Source: Dermatemys mawii
Taxonomy: Eukaryota > Chordata > Testudines > Dermatemydidae
Direction of reading: 5' to 3'
Assembly: GCA_007922305.1 (NCBI GenBank)
Contig: ML677351.1
Location: forward strand, 9,453,558 to 9,517,557
Length of the DNA stretch: 64,000 nucleotides
The notes beneath the pieces were generated by a model that was not told the origin of the DNA, ran no database searches, and was given only the letters and a program-made list of their open reading frames with translations. Position numbers and translations under genes: made by a program. Position 1 is the stretch's first letter. Every line of letters starts with the position of its first letter. Shown piece after piece: positions 12,370 to 24,243 of the stretch.

Positions 12370-12574
12370 CAGGCCTTCACCACATGTGGCCCGCAAGAGC
12401 TCACTGTGTGGCCCACGAGGGGTTAGTGGGCGGGGTGGGGGAGCAAGCCAAGCGGTGAGGTGGGGGGAAACGGATGGGACGGGGCGAGGGCTGGGCTTTT
12501 TGGCCCACAGCGGCCCGCAGCTGGTTTTTTTGCTGTAATATGGCCCTCATTACTTTCCGAGTTGTGCAGGCCCA
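12370..12574. mobile_element. hAT-type MITE, same family as 3969
   Basis: The ends CAGGCCTTCACCACATG and GAGTTGTGCAGGCCCA are flanked by TTCTAAAG (12362-12369) and CTCTAAAG (12575-12582), matching at 7 of 8. The interior reads as the reverse complement of the 3969-4180 copy, including 'GCGGTGAGGTGGGG' and 'GTAATATGGCCCTCAT'. The first left-end base is uncertain by one or two. Confidence 0.88.
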
Positions 12575-12659
12575 CTCTAAAGGTTACAGTCAATGAAGAA
12601 CAAAAAGACATTTTTTAAAAAAGAGGAAAATGTAGGCTGAATATTAAAAAGCCTATCAG

Positions 12660-12860
12660 CAAGATATATTTTTCTGTGGAATAGTTTCTCATGGGAAATG
12701 GTTGAAGCCCTACCACTTGACCCATTTAAAAGTAGACTGGGCAAAGCACTGGTAAAATACACTCTGGGGAACAATGCAGAATAGATGAACTAATAAATCA
12801 ATTTCCAACTTCTGGGATAGGATCAAGCCACTGGAAAGTTCGATTTCCACCATGTCATGC
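12660..12860 (+). repeat. CR1 3' UTR fragment
   Basis: The sequence 'TTTCTGTGGAATAGTTTCTC', 'GGGAAATGGTTGAAGCCC' and 'AAAAGTAGACTGGGCAAAGC' follows the CR1 3' UTR order. It lies 90 bp from the MITE. The end repeat is lost. Confidence 0.6.
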
Positions 12861-13424
12861 GAAGGATATATTGCATGTTAGCTCAAGTATTTAAACTCTT
12901 TTTCTCTTAGTTCAAAAGTGTTAAATGTTGTAGTCCATCAATCCTGCCATCTCAAAGATGTTACTGAAGCTAGAAAACCTTAGAATGCAGGGGGTGAGGG
13001 GATTAAAAACAAATTAATGTGGCAAGATGAGATCAAATAGTGAAGCCAAGATTGAATGATCAAAAGATCTTTTATCAAGAGTGAATATCTTTTTCTTCTT
13101 CAAGAGGAACCCATTCATTTTATTTTTCATGTTTGCACTATTGTAGGTCAAGTAGCATACTACCTAAATAGCTTCACTTGAATTAGAAATGTGTTTGATT
13201 CTAATAGTAAGCATCACAGCCTTTCAAAATTTAATTTTAAAAAATATATGAAGCGTGAGAACATGAAGGAGTTGTCACTTAATGAAAATCAAGGAAAAGC
13301 ACATATCATTGATAAACTGGAGAGGAGAGGAAATACAGGTTATGTGCCTGATCCAGTACTCATTGATGTCAATTGGAGTTTTTCCATAGACTTTAATGAG
13401 TTTTGCTTCTAGCTCTGTGGTCTC

Positions 13425-13523
13425 AGGCTGGGATTTTCAAAAGGGCCTAAGGGGTTTAGGTATTTAAATGCCATAGAAATTCAAAGGAACTGGCTGTGTA
13501 AGCCCTTTTGAAAATCCCAGCCT
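13425..13523. repeat. Short palindromic MITE
   Basis: The arms AGGCTGGGATTTTCAAAAGG and its complement CCTTTTGAAAATCCCAGCCT bound a 99-bp unit. This is a short repeat type that I associate with amniote genomes. The middle is diverged. Confidence 0.75.
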
Positions 13524-13888
13524 CCATTCTGCATAGTGCTGAGCACTCTGGCTATGACCTAGGAAACAACCTGAATACTTACCTTAAGCCATTTTCTTCA
13601 ATGGGAGTACTCACTTGCTGAACATTAAGCATGTGCTTATGTGGTTTGCTAGACCGGGGCTGGAGTGCTGGGCATCTTGTAGGACCGAGCCCATTATACA
13701 TTAATCTGCAATATGACTCTTATAAATAACTTATACCTTGGACTCTGTTATGTTCAGCCACTTGCTACCTGTAATTTTTTTCCATACCAGTCCCATACAT
13801 CTCTTTTTCTTCCAAAAGCAATTAGTGGACTGGAAAAGAAGGAATGGATCCCTTCATCATAGCATTATATTAAAGGGGACTCTCAGAG

Positions 13889-14175
13889 TACATGTACACT
13901 GCAAAAAAACCAAACAAACACAACCACCCCAATACAGCCTGTGCCAAGGAGTCTCAGAGTCTGGGTGAACTGACGTAGGCCTGCAGGTTTAAAATAGCAG
14001 TACAGACATGCCTGCTCAGGCTGGAGCCCAATCTCTAAGACAGAACCCGCACGCCAAGTGGGAAGCTCTGCTTTGCCATTTTTAGCCCCATAGTGTGAGA
14101 CCAAGTCAGTTGATGTGGGCTCTGAGATGCTCTGCCCATGTATTGTGATTCTTTCTTTTTTAGTGTACACATACC
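13889..14175. repeat. hAT-type MITE, 'TACACTGCA' family
   Basis: The left end TACATGTACACTGCAAAAAA and right end TTTTTTAGTGTACACATACC are inverted. The interior 'GGCTGGAGCCC' and 'CATTTTTAGCCCCATAGTGTG' match the layout of the decayed copy at 1180. Coordinates of the ends are approximate. Confidence 0.6.
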
Positions 14176-15152
14176 TTTCGAAAATGATTCCTCTGTGTGT
14201 ATGTGTTACTGTGCACATAAACTATCCTAATGGATCAGATTTAAAATGCAGTTCAAAAACTATAATTAAATCCACATGAAAGACATTAACCCTAATGATC
14301 ACTATTTAATATTTATATTGTGACAGCACCCAACGGTCAACCACAATGGGCATCATTTATGATGGTCCCTGCTCCAGTGATTAGGATGGCAGCGACAGGA
14401 TAGCAAAAAAATCTCAGGCTATCAGGAGCAGAAAGCATGATTTGCCACCTGCCTAACACTGTTATCAGATGGCAAATAATAATTGACTGAGAAGTAACAA
14501 TCCTGTAAGAACACATATGCAATTTAATCATTTATGGGCAGTTAGGAGTTTCATCAGCATCAGTGTTAAAGTGGTTGAAATTTCAAATAAAACTTGGGTC
14601 AATAATTCTTGCGCCTGCTTTCTTTCACTTCAGGGAATTCTAGTTCTAATGAGTGATAAATAAGTTGCAGGGTCATCTCTACATTTTCACAGTTCCACGG
14701 CCCCAGTGAAGTGAGTGAAAAAATGTCCATTGATTTTACTGGTGTTTTCACTTCTAGAACTTTCTTTAAAAGCTAAAACAGCCTGTAAGTCAAGAAAGCT
14801 CAAGGAAAGCTTAAGAAAAACAAGTGGTATTCAACAAATGGCTTTAAAATGTATAAACTACGTCATTCAAAATTATGCAATAACAGTGGCTGCATTAGTA
14901 ACTTGACAAGAACAGAATATCTGTACTTATTTATCTAAATTTCAGTATTAAAAAAAAATGAACAGTGTCATAATACTTGCATACATGTTTACCTTCTTTC
15001 ATCCATGCATAATCTGCCAAAACTACTCTTTAAAGGAACTCACCAGAAATAGAAACCTGTATTTGGGCCCCTAACCTGCTAACACCTCTATGGTTAACCT
15101 TATGCACTGAGTAGCCCTACTGACTTCAAGGCTACTCACGTGTAGGCTAAAA
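14176..15152. other. No recognisable feature
   Basis: AT-rich non-coding DNA with no recognised repeat or exon. Confidence 0.4.
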
Positions 15153-15590
15153 ATGTTCTTATTTTTTGTTTGTATTGCGTTAGCACTTAGAAGCCTCAGT
15201 CATGGACCAGAGACCAATTGTGCTAGTCCAGGGATCGGCAACCTTTGGCACGTGGGCTGGGACAGTTTGTTTACCTGCAGTGTCCACAGGTTCAGCCAAC
15301 TGCAGCTCCCACTGGCCTCAGTTCAGCATGCCAGTCCAGGGGGGCTGTGGGAAGCAGCAGCCAACACATCCCTCTGCCTGCGCCATTTCCCGTAGCCATT
15401 GGGCAGGCACGGTGAATGGCAGCCAGTGGGAGCTGCAATCGACCAAACCTGCAGATGCTGCAGGTAAACAAACCATCCCAGCCCACAAGTGGATTTTCCT
15501 GGTGGACCACGAAGCAAGGCTGTCGATCCCTGTGCTAAGCACTGTATAAACACACAGACACACACAGAGTCCATGTGACAAAGTTTACAA
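15153..15590 (-). repeat. L2-like LINE 3' tail, split by a MITE
   Basis: Read on the minus strand, the outer parts give a tail containing 'TATACAGTGCTTAGCACAA', 'GGTCCATGACTGAGGCTTC' and an A-rich end over 15153-15175. This is the common 'cacctagcacaatggggtcctggtcc' type L2-like terminus. The two halves join cleanly when 15229-15532 and one target copy are removed, so the tail predates the MITE. Confidence 0.65.
15229..15532. mobile_element. hAT-type palindromic MITE
   Basis: Ends CAGGGATCGGCAACC and GGCTGTCGATCCCTG. Flanks TGCTAGTC (15221-15228) and TGCTAAGC (15533-15540) agree at 6 of 8. The two halves are long inverted repeats: GTTTGTTTACCTGCAG pairs with CTGCAGGTAAACAAAC. The overlapping open frames on both strands are artefacts of this palindrome. 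Same family as 31498-31730. Confidence 0.9.
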
Positions 15591-15595
15591 GTCTA

Positions 15596-15882
15596 GGGCT
15601 ATTTCTACACTTAAAAATGCTACAACAGCCCAGCTGCAGCTGCACCACTGTAGCAGTGCCATATAGACACTAACTGGATTGACAGAAGGAGTTCTCCCAT
15701 CACTGTAATTAATCTATCGCCCTGAGAGGTGGCAGCTAGGTCAACAGAAGAATTCTTCCTTGATCTAGTGTTGCCTACACCAGGGGCTAAGCCAGCTTAA
15801 CTATATCTTCCAGGGGTGTGGATTTCTCAGCCCCCTGACAGAGGTAGCTATGCCATTGTAACTTTTTGGGGTAGACGAGCCC
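15596..15882. mobile_element. hAT-type MITE, 'GGGCTATTTCTAC' family
   Basis: The element starts GGGCTATTTCTACAC and ends GTAGACGAGCCC. Flanks CAAGTCTA (15588-15595) and CAAGTGAA (15883-15890) agree at 6 of 8. It lies next to the L2-like tail. Confidence 0.7.
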
Positions 15883-15890
15883 CAAGTGAA

Positions 15891-17219
15891 AGCAGGATTG
15901 GGATATTGGAGCCACAGGGTGAAGGCAGCTGCTGATTGTTGATGAGGTGGCTGTGGATGGTATTTGGCCATAGAACTGTACTCTGATCATCGCTGGCTTT
16001 AGATAAACTAGATTCTTGCTGAAGGCAAAGTGTGACCCTTTTCTAGAGTATGTAAATGAGAACAACTTTAGCACATTTTCTTACCTCTCATCAATAAGCT
16101 CTTCCTCAGTGACATTTTTTTAGTTTTAGTGGAAGTAAAAATGCATGTATCAATACTTTGCTTTTTATTGATGCCACAGACACTAGGAAGTGTCCAAGAA
16201 ATAGGGATTAGTGCATATGCAATGTATACAATCAAAAAGTCAATACTTCCTCAGATGTTGGCAATAAGGCATACTCAGGGCAAGACCAGGACTACTGCTT
16301 TTGTATGGACATTTAAATAGAGATTTGTATGCAAAATTCCTTGCAATAGGCATGAATTACATGAGTTCTGCTGTTTAACTGATGTGTATCTCTGAACACC
16401 AAAACACACAAGGCAACTGTAAACACTGCGGTATTCACTTGTAAATGGGGCTTTTCAGTGGAAATTATGCTGGAGACCGAAGAAATGCTCAGTACAATGA
16501 TTATAATTCAGAGCTTCCTGGCTTTTGTTAAACATTAAAAACCTAATGATAAATATAGATTTGTGTACTTAATTTCCTACAGTCAAAAGAGTAGTGATGC
16601 ATGGTGCTTTGTTGGTCATTGCAGCATAATGTGTTGCCTAGTTCACAGTAACAGGAAGAAGTTATTTTTTAACTTCCAGAAATGATAGAGGGAATGAGCA
16701 TACTCAACCTTACAGTAACCATGAATACAAGGGAAAGGTGGTAAATTACTAACAGTTGGAAAAAAAACTATTAATACACATTAACTTCCCCCTAATTTTA
16801 GAATGACCAACATGTGTTTTCCCAAACTTGAGGCTGTAAACTGAATGGTTTCATTTAAAAAAATACTCCAATAATTTAAAATAATCACTAAATAGAGGAT
16901 TTTTACAGTAGGCAAATGCAAGAAAAAGGATCCCACTTTCTCAGAGCAAGATCTTGCATGCTAGTTTTCATCCACTTAAAGCAATTCCATCTACAGAAAG
17001 ATGTCTTTCAGCACAACAGTGATTATAGCAGCATGTTCATGCCACTACAACTGGTCTCTAGATCTGAAATAGAGATCTATTACACACACATGACTGTATC
17101 CATAAATTATAGATGCCTCAGTTGTCGTTCCATACTTAAGACTGAGTTAATTTTTGCAATTAAATCGGGGCCTTAATAATGCACTGTATCCTTCCACCAA
17201 ACCTCATTGTGCTCCTGCC
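15891..17219. other. No recognisable feature
   Basis: AT-rich non-coding DNA. Nothing recognised. Confidence 0.4.
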
Positions 17220-17222
17220 CCA

Positions 17223-17285
17223 CACATATATATGCATATGTGTGTATGCACACACACAAGTTTCTCTCTCTCTCTCTCCACACAC
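17223..17285. repeat. Mixed microsatellite
   Basis: ATATATGCATATGTGTGTATG, then CACACACA, then CTCTCTCTCTCTC simple sequence. Confidence 0.85.
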
Positions 17286-17690
17286 CTCTGTTTTGAGCAG
17301 CTTTTCCATATATACTTGTAATTAGGAACACAGCTAGAACAAATAATACATCACCTACACTTGTAAAGAAACTTTGTAACTGTTCCTATAATACATCAAG
17401 ACATAAAAGGATTATATTACAATGCATAAAAGAATCCTCAAATGTCTCCACGCTCTATAACAGCATGATCTTGTTTACCAGACAAATCTAGGGAATGAGT
17501 ATATGTGTTTCTCAAAGACAAAGGACAAGCTGACCCCTTTAGCCAACTGTCAAAGCTATCACTTATCAAGTGGCCATTCTTTGGCAAGGAAGGGGCCAGG
17601 AACAAACAAATCTGTATCTTAGAAAGCAACAGCATGAAACCTCTTCCCTACCAGACTCTGTCTCTCTTTGTTCTCAGCTGGAAAGAACTT
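17286..17690. other. No recognisable feature
   Basis: Non-coding DNA. Nothing recognised. Confidence 0.4.
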
Positions 17691-17699
17691 TATCGGGTG

Positions 17700-18300
17700 G
17701 GGGGCCTCCGAATAAACACATTTTTAAAGGGTGACTGAACTATAAAAGTGAGTTCCACCACAAGTTCTCTTTCCCTGACATTCTCTACCCTTTCCTAAGA
17801 CTACTCTACCCTAAGACTACAAAAGAAACAGCCACTGGACTTTGAGAGCGGACCTGACCTGAAATTTGGTCAGCTATGTTGCTCAGAATCTGTAGTAAGA
17901 ATTTCACCTTGAACCAAGTTTGTTAAGTTTAAAAAGTGTTTTATTTTTATTTCTCTTGTAACAAATTCTGATTTAAATGTCTTATACTTGTATTCACTTA
18001 AATCCTATCTCCTTGTAGTTAAATAAACTTATTTTATTCTTTAATTGAAACTAATCCATTATTGTGAATTGTCTGAGTAACTCTATTTAAGGTACCAGAT
18101 TGTTGTACATTGACACGGGCAATGGACCTAATATAACTAGACTGTACAGGAGAGGACTTTTTAAATGGGAGTGGGAGTATCGTATGATTCAACCGCAGAG
18201 ACAAGAAATATCTAGAGGCCGCCAGAGACCCCAGTGGGAGTGCACTCAGACAGACCAGGAAGAGTCAGAGGTGCAGATAACCCAGGAACTGTGACACAAA
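17700..18300 (+). repeat. Possible LTR-type dispersed repeat
   Basis: The block reads like the 3' part of a long terminal repeat: TATAAAAG near 17741, a pyrimidine-rich leader, several AATAAA signals (17724 and 18023 among them), then the sequence 'TGAATTGTCTGAGTAACTC' and a GA-rich segment. I associate similar sequence with turtle LTR retroelements. No paired LTR or protein frame is visible, so this is tentative. Confidence 0.35.
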
Positions 18301-19079
18301 CATCATGAGTCTTGAATAATGAAGTAAACTCCTGTAGAGCTCAAATCTGTCGGAGAGCTAAGAATACCAATTATATGTAAACAAAATGACAAATGCAAGG
18401 CTGAAAAGTCAATGACATTCAAAGTTGGATTTATCTTCATTGAAAGCCACAGAGCAAAGATGACCAAAGCACTGTAAAGAAAAAGAATAATTCATGCTAT
18501 AGGTATTTAGGCTGCCAGCATGCTAACAAAACACAGGGATTTAGTTGCTTTACTACTTAAAAAGAAAACTTGCAAACTTTGGTATGATTTGCTTCTTGCC
18601 AGTTACCTCAGAAAAAGAAGCAGGGTTGAGAGGGAAGTAGCAAACATCCAGAACTCCTGTTGGCAATGATTTTGTGTACTGAAATGTTACATCTACTGCT
18701 TCAATTTATGAATCTGCATTTCAGATGAAAAAGTGAAAAATAAGGGTTAGCAAATTAGATATTAAAGATTTTGCTTCTCGCTGAAGTTTCTTTTGTATGA
18801 GACAAGCACATTATTTGCCTTAGCAGGCAGAAGAACAATGACTAAAGGCTGCTATTATAACTGAATGGCTACATTAAAATAACTATAAAAATAATTGTAG
18901 CTTCACAACATCAATTCTGTATAAACATTTTAAGCCTCATTTCTGTGTATTTAGCTTGTGTTTCAATGTCACATTAAAAACAAGTGCAGGCTGTAAGGCA
19001 AGGAACACAAATCGATGGTGGTAAACCAAGTAAATTTGGGAGTAACTTCATTTGAGTACCTCCATAGTCTGGAATATAG
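18301..19079. other. No recognisable feature
   Basis: AT-rich non-coding DNA. Nothing recognised. Confidence 0.4.
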
Positions 19080-19200
19080 TGTTAGCTGGGAATTTTCCAT
19101 TGGAATGATTTTCTGACGGAAAAAGCCTTTTTTGGAAAAATCAACATTTTCCGCATGCAAATTTTGGCTTTGCTGAAAAATTCAGATTTTTCCACCAGGG
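19080..19200. repeat. TTTTCC-rich degenerate repeat
   Basis: Repeated TTTTCC/GGAAAA words (for example 'GGAATTTTCCATTGG' and 'GGAAAAATCAACATTTTCC') resemble the interior of a common reptile palindromic repeat also hinted at near 42.9-43.2 kb. The ends are not definable. Confidence 0.35.
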
Positions 19201-20824
19201 ATATTGCAATGACAGCTCCCTGGCGGCCCAGCAGGACAGCTGTTGACAGTTGAACGTTCACAAAGTGAAACTGACAGGAGACTTCCAAGAGGGGTGCGGA
19301 AGCTGACCACCCTGTCTCTCTGTCTCCTTGACACTCAGTCTGCCCCCAACTTCCGGCTGAGAGAGGAAGTGAGCGCAGGCACTTAAACCTTTTTCAGAAT
19401 TTACAACACTTAAAGATCCTGAAAGTAACCATGCAGCATCTGAGATGGCAGTATCATTCATGGAAATATGACGTAGTGGTGTTGATGCGCCTTCTGTATG
19501 GCGTGGTGCACAGCCACACAGCTCTAGTATTGCAGGGGGTGGGTATTTTAAAAAAATCAAATGTAACTGCATGACTAATTTTTTCTGATGTGAGGGACAT
19601 ATTAACTGAAAATTAGTGATGTGGGAGTTTTCGGGGTGGGTGGGAAAGTCTGTGGTAGCAACATCAAAAGGTCAAAGTTTAGCTTCAATCTAAATAAACA
19701 CCAGGACTGTCTAAAAACTAATGGAGAAATATGAGTAATCTTCACCCGGCTCAGGCTCCTCCTTCACAATCAATCCATCCCCAAACAGGCCACTCCCTAT
19801 GTACAGATTACAATGCAACCGTGTACAGCAGAGTATCTTGCATCTTCAACTAAAGGATGAACTACTGGTTTGTTCCACTGTGGTAATTTCCTATGTTCTG
19901 ATGCAGAGTTAGTTAACCACAGAAGGAGGAGGCGGTGATGTATATATGTGTGTGTGTTGTGATTTTTTTTTTATGCAGTGTGGGTAGCTAATGCATAAGG
20001 GTCAGATTTATTTAATCATTCAATGGAGGTTTGAAATGCAGCTTACCTGAGAAACACCCACAATACATTATCTTTCATGTTCAGACACCTTCAAAATACA
20101 TTTCCTTGCATGACATTTCACATAATATGCAGTAACTCTCCCTCTTAGCAGCCCCCGCTCCCAGCAATGTTAAGGTAAGAAGGCACCATTATGACCAATT
20201 AGTCTGATAAGTAGATATCTACAAGGCAAGATTTTCTAAGGGTAGCTTTTGCAATTGTGGTATATTTGTAAATCAAGGGTTCGCTCCCCCTCCATGTTTT
20301 GTACTAGGGATAACTTCATACTTCCTGAGGATGAGGAATACAGTCTGTCTGGTGATGGTGGACAGGGTTTTAGTTTCTGGTATCTAAATCCAGCAGAGAT
20401 CAATTCATCTATGCATGCTATCTATGGATATGACTGTTGTAAGGAATAAGTATTAGGTAGCTGTATTGAATAATTGGGAGTTACATGCAGAACTTAGTTC
20501 AATTTAATATCAGGCTGTTAATAAAACAACCAGGAAAGCCAGAAAATGGTTACCACTTCCTGACAAACACAGCAGGAGATCAGGCTGAGCATTCAACAGT
20601 AAAGCGCCCACTTATGGGCTGCAGCCAGAATTACACCACTGTGCTGTCTATGCTGAAATGTGGCCCCCTACAGAGAGAGGGGAATCTGTGGTCAAAAACT
20701 GGAGCAGACAGCATGGAGACATAGAGCAGACAGAGGCAACGCACCCCCACTCCGAGAGGTCTCTGCAGAAAGTTTTGACTAAGTTGGGCTACTTGACTGC
20801 TGTGTATCATCATAGAAGAGCGTA
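19201..20824. other. No recognisable feature
   Basis: Non-coding DNA. A fragment near 20179-20206, 'GAAGGCACCATTATGACCAA', faintly recalls CR1 UTR text but is too short to claim. Confidence 0.35.
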
Positions 20825-20890
20825 GAAGCCTTAGTCATGAACCAGGACCCCATTGTGTCAGGTGCCCTACAAACAGAAAACAAAAACACA
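20825..20890 (-). repeat. L2-like LINE 3' tail fragment
   Basis: 'GAAGCCTTAGTCATGAACCA', 'GGACCCCATTGTGTCAGGTG' and 'CCTACAAACAGAAAACAAAA' follow the reverse complement of the same tail seen at 15.2 kb, without interruption. Confidence 0.6.
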
Positions 20891-21957
20891 TGCATATGAA
20901 CTGTACCATGGGTGCTCCCAGTCTGAAGGATAAGCAATACCGTGTTTTAGAGAAAGCTGGATGGTCACAATGCATTAACTGCTGTCACAGTCCCAAGGGA
21001 AAGATCTTCAAGGCCCGATTACAGTGTGGCCTGTTGAGTAGTCATGGGGCTGTAACCCAAGATCCCAGACTAAGAGCCAGAGAATTGCCCACCCCCGGTC
21101 TGGGTTGCCCACCCTCCCTCGGGGGTGCCACTTGATATTCTGAGGTACCACTGAGTCCGCCTGTTCCAGAAGCCTGGACTCCCTCACCCTGTCCTGCTGA
21201 GCCAGGCCTTCAAGCCTCCTCCAGCACACACACATACATAGGGACACACCCAGCTGTAGAAAGACAGAGACTCTGAAATCAGCTCTGTGTGGGAAGACTC
21301 AGCTTGGGAATTGCTCAGCACTCAAGTGCACACCCCCTCTGGGGTGGAAAACCCCAAACTGTATTGTCTTGCACTGCACAGAAATCTATACAGTGTAAGC
21401 TTATTAAATCGTTCCCTCCCTCAGTGTTGATGAAGATATGCACAGCTTCTTACCCTGTAACTCCAGTTACAAATCCCACAAATTGTGTTTTAGACAACTA
21501 AACAAGTTTATTAACTTCAAAGGATAGATTTTTAAGTGATAAGGGTTAGCAAACAGATCAAAGCAGATTACAGAGCAAAAACAAACAAACATGCAAACTA
21601 AAACTCAATACTTCAATACAAACATGCAATACTAAGTTCAATACAATAAAGAATCTGGTTACAGGTAGCAATTTATCATCCTAAATATTGTTTTAGGCAT
21701 TTCTTTCACAGGCCAGACACCCCTAGCCGGGCTCAGCTCTTCTTCTTCCCCTCAGTCCTTGTTTCTTAGATCTTCTCAGAAGTCATTCTGGGCAGAGATT
21801 CAGTAAAGAAAACAGCCCTGATTAACTCATTTTCCTGCTTTACAAAGAGTTTACATATGGAGGAAATCCCTTGTTACCCAATTTGGTCTCCACCCACTTT
21901 GTGGAAGAATACTAATGGGCCAAGAGGGGTTCCAGTACCACCTGACATGATCACATA

Positions 21958-23270
21958 GCTACTGTAACTCCAATATTTAAAAAGGGTTCCAAAGGTGATC
22001 CTAGCAATTACAGACCGAGAAGTCTAACGTTCGTACCGGCAAATTAGTTGGGAACAATAGTAAAGAATAAATGTTTCAGACACCTAACAGAACATACATT
22101 GTTGGGCAAAAGTCAACATGGTTTCTGTAAAGGGAAATCATGTCTTCCTAATCTATTAGAGTTCGTTGAGAGGGTCAACAAGCATGTGGACAAGGAGGAT
22201 CCAATGGACATAATGTACTTAGATTTCCAGAAAGCCTTTGACAAGGTCCCTCACCAAAGCTCTTATGTAAATTAAGTTGTCATGGGATAAGAGGGAAGAT
22301 CCTTTCCTGCACTGAAAACTGATTAAAAGACAGGGAACAAAGGGTAGGAATAAATGTTAAATTTTCCGAATGGAGAGAGGTAGCTAATGGTGTTCCCTAA
22401 AGGTCAGTCCTAGGACCAATCCTATTCAACTTATTCATCAATGATTTGGAGGAAGGAGGAAACAGTGAGGTGGCAAAGTTTGCAGGTGATACTAAACTGC
22501 AAAAAATAGTTAAGACCAAAGCAGACTGTGAAGAACTTCAAAAAGATCTCACGAAACTAAATGATTGGGCAACAAAATGGAAAATTACATTTAATGTGGA
22601 TAAATGTAAAGTAATGCACACTGGAAAAAATAACTCCAACTATACATACAACATGATGGGGGCTAATTTAGCTACAACTAATCAGGAAAAAGATCTTGGT
22701 GTCATTATGAATAGTTCTCTAAAGACATCCACACAGTGTACAGAGGCAGTGAAAAAAGCAAACAGGATGTTAGGAGTCATTAAAAAAAAAAAGGGATAGA
22801 GAATAAGATGGAGAATATCTTATTGCCCTTATATAAATCCATCGTGAGCCCACATCTTGAATACTGTATACAGATGTGGTCTCCTCATCTCAGAAAGGAT
22901 ATACTGGCATTAGAAAAGGTTCAGAGAAGGGCAACTAAAATGATTAGGGGTTTGGAGCAAATCCCATATAAGGAAAGATTAAAGAGGCTAGTACTTTTCA
23001 GTTAGGAAAAGAGGAGACTAAGTGGGGATATGATAGCGGTATATACCATTCTGAGTGGTGTGGAGAAAGTGAATAAGGAAAAGTTATTTGCTTGTTCCCA
23101 TAAGAATTAGGGGCCAGCAAATGAAATTAATGGGGAATCAGGTTTAAAACAAATAAAAGGAAGTTCTTCTTCACACAGCACACAGTCAACCTGTGGAACT
23201 CCTTGCCTGAGGAGGTTATGAAGACTAGGAATATAACAGGGATTAAAAGAGAACTGGATAAATTCATGGA
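21958..23270 (+). pseudogene. CR1 reverse transcriptase remnant
   Basis: This encodes the C-terminal two thirds of the CR1 ORF2 reverse transcriptase, which copies element RNA at the target site. Successive frame pieces are: 'TPIFKKGSKGDPSNYRP' near 21970-22017; 22048-22275 with 'MYLDFQKAFDKVPHQ'; 22446-22799 with the palm motif region and 'KFNVDKCKVMH'-like thumb text; and 22808-23005 with 'LPLYKSIVSPHLEYC' and 'RRATKMIRGLEQI'. Stops and frameshifts separate them (for example after 22275 and at the A-run near 22785). The catalytic FADD motif reads FAGD here. The upstream endonuclease and ORF1 are absent. The copy is dead. Confidence 0.9.
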
Positions 23271-23492
23271 AGTTAAATCCATTAATGGCCATTAGCCAGG
23301 ATAGGAAAGGAATGGTGTCCCTAAAATCTGTTTGTCAGAGGGGGGTGAGGATGGCAGGAGAGAGATCACTTGATCATTACCTGTTAGGTTCACTCACTCC
23401 AGGGTACCTGGCATTAGCCACTGTCTGTAGACAGGATACTGGGCTGGATGGACCTTTGGTCTGACCCAGTATGGTCATTCTTATGTTCTTAC
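21958..23492 (+). mobile_element. CR1 LINE, 5'-truncated copy
   Basis: The element carries a reverse transcriptase remnant followed by a CR1 3' UTR, 'AGACAGGATACTGGGCTGG ... GACCTTTGGTCTGACCCAG', ending in ATTCTTATGTTCTTA. CR1 lacks a poly-A tail and ends in such an octamer-like repeat, as seen here. The copy starts inside the reverse transcriptase domain. It is inserted in the LTR-like repeat and so is younger than it. Confidence 0.93.
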
Positions 23493-23845
23493 GTGACCCT
23501 GCATTGTCAAAGCAGCATCCGGAAGCGTCTGAGGAGGGTGGGAGATTAGCATATTCAAATCCTATTGTCCTCCCTAATGGCCCAATGATTAACCGGCCAG
23601 ACAGATAGCATTTTATCTGGTGGGCGTTCCCCAGGTTCAAACATTTTTGTAATTGATTTACAATTCATATTCCTAACTTCAGATACAGAAATGATACATA
23701 CATACAAATAGGATAAGCATATTCAGTAAATCATAAAAACTTTCCAATGATAGCTCACGACCCATCATGCATAAAACATATCTTAGTTATGCCATATTCA
23801 TATCATAAGCATATCTCTATAAAGACTATGGGGTGTAGTACCACA

Positions 23846-24125
23846 TCTACTCCTAGAAAAAACAGGCAGGAGGCTTGTTACTTGGGAGGCTTGTGATGCA
23901 TTCAGAGACCAAAGCTGTAAACTGTACCAATCTAATTGAAATTATCAGGAGTTCATGCATCTAAAACTCCATACGCTGCTTTCAAAACTTAGGAGAAAGG
24001 GGTCTGGGAGCTGTGATGATGACAAAGAATGAGCTTTACAAAAACCTAAAACCTAAATGCCATGTGATTAGGTAAAATATTAATAGATTTGAGAAAGTTT
24101 AACAATTATTGCCCCAGTCATACAA
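23846..24125. other. No recognisable feature
   Basis: Short non-coding gap. Nothing recognised. Confidence 0.35.
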
Positions 24126-24243
24126 GATGAAATTCATCCTGCATAGAGGGCTAGCACTCATCGATGACCCATCTAGGTCATTAGACGAGGCGTTAAGAGA
24201 CGCTAAGGCCTTACTCAGGCTCTGCACAGGGATAAATTTCACC
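24126..24243. repeat. Short MITE with inverted ends
   Basis: The left GATGAAATTCATCCTGCATA and right TCTGCACAGGGATAAATTTCACC ends are inverted complements with several differences and enclose about 70 bp. No target duplication found. Confidence 0.55.

Larger units (their letters stand above)
20983..23845. repeat. LTR-like dispersed repeat split by CR1
   Basis: The flanks of the CR1 (20983-21957 and 23493-23845) read as one long non-coding repeat. It has 'CTAAACAAGTTTATTAACTT', 'GGTTACAGGTAGCAATTTAT', 'ACCTGACATGATCACAT' on the left and 'GTGACCCTGCATTGTCAAAG', 'AATAGGATAAGCATATTCAG' on the right. I recall the same order from turtle LTR-type repeats. Orientation and exact ends are not established. 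Confidence 0.45.

Noticed and set aside
15202..15581. Cluster of long overlapping frames on both strands
   Set aside because: They lie across a palindromic MITE, whose inverted halves and GC content create mirrored open frames. No domain is encoded.
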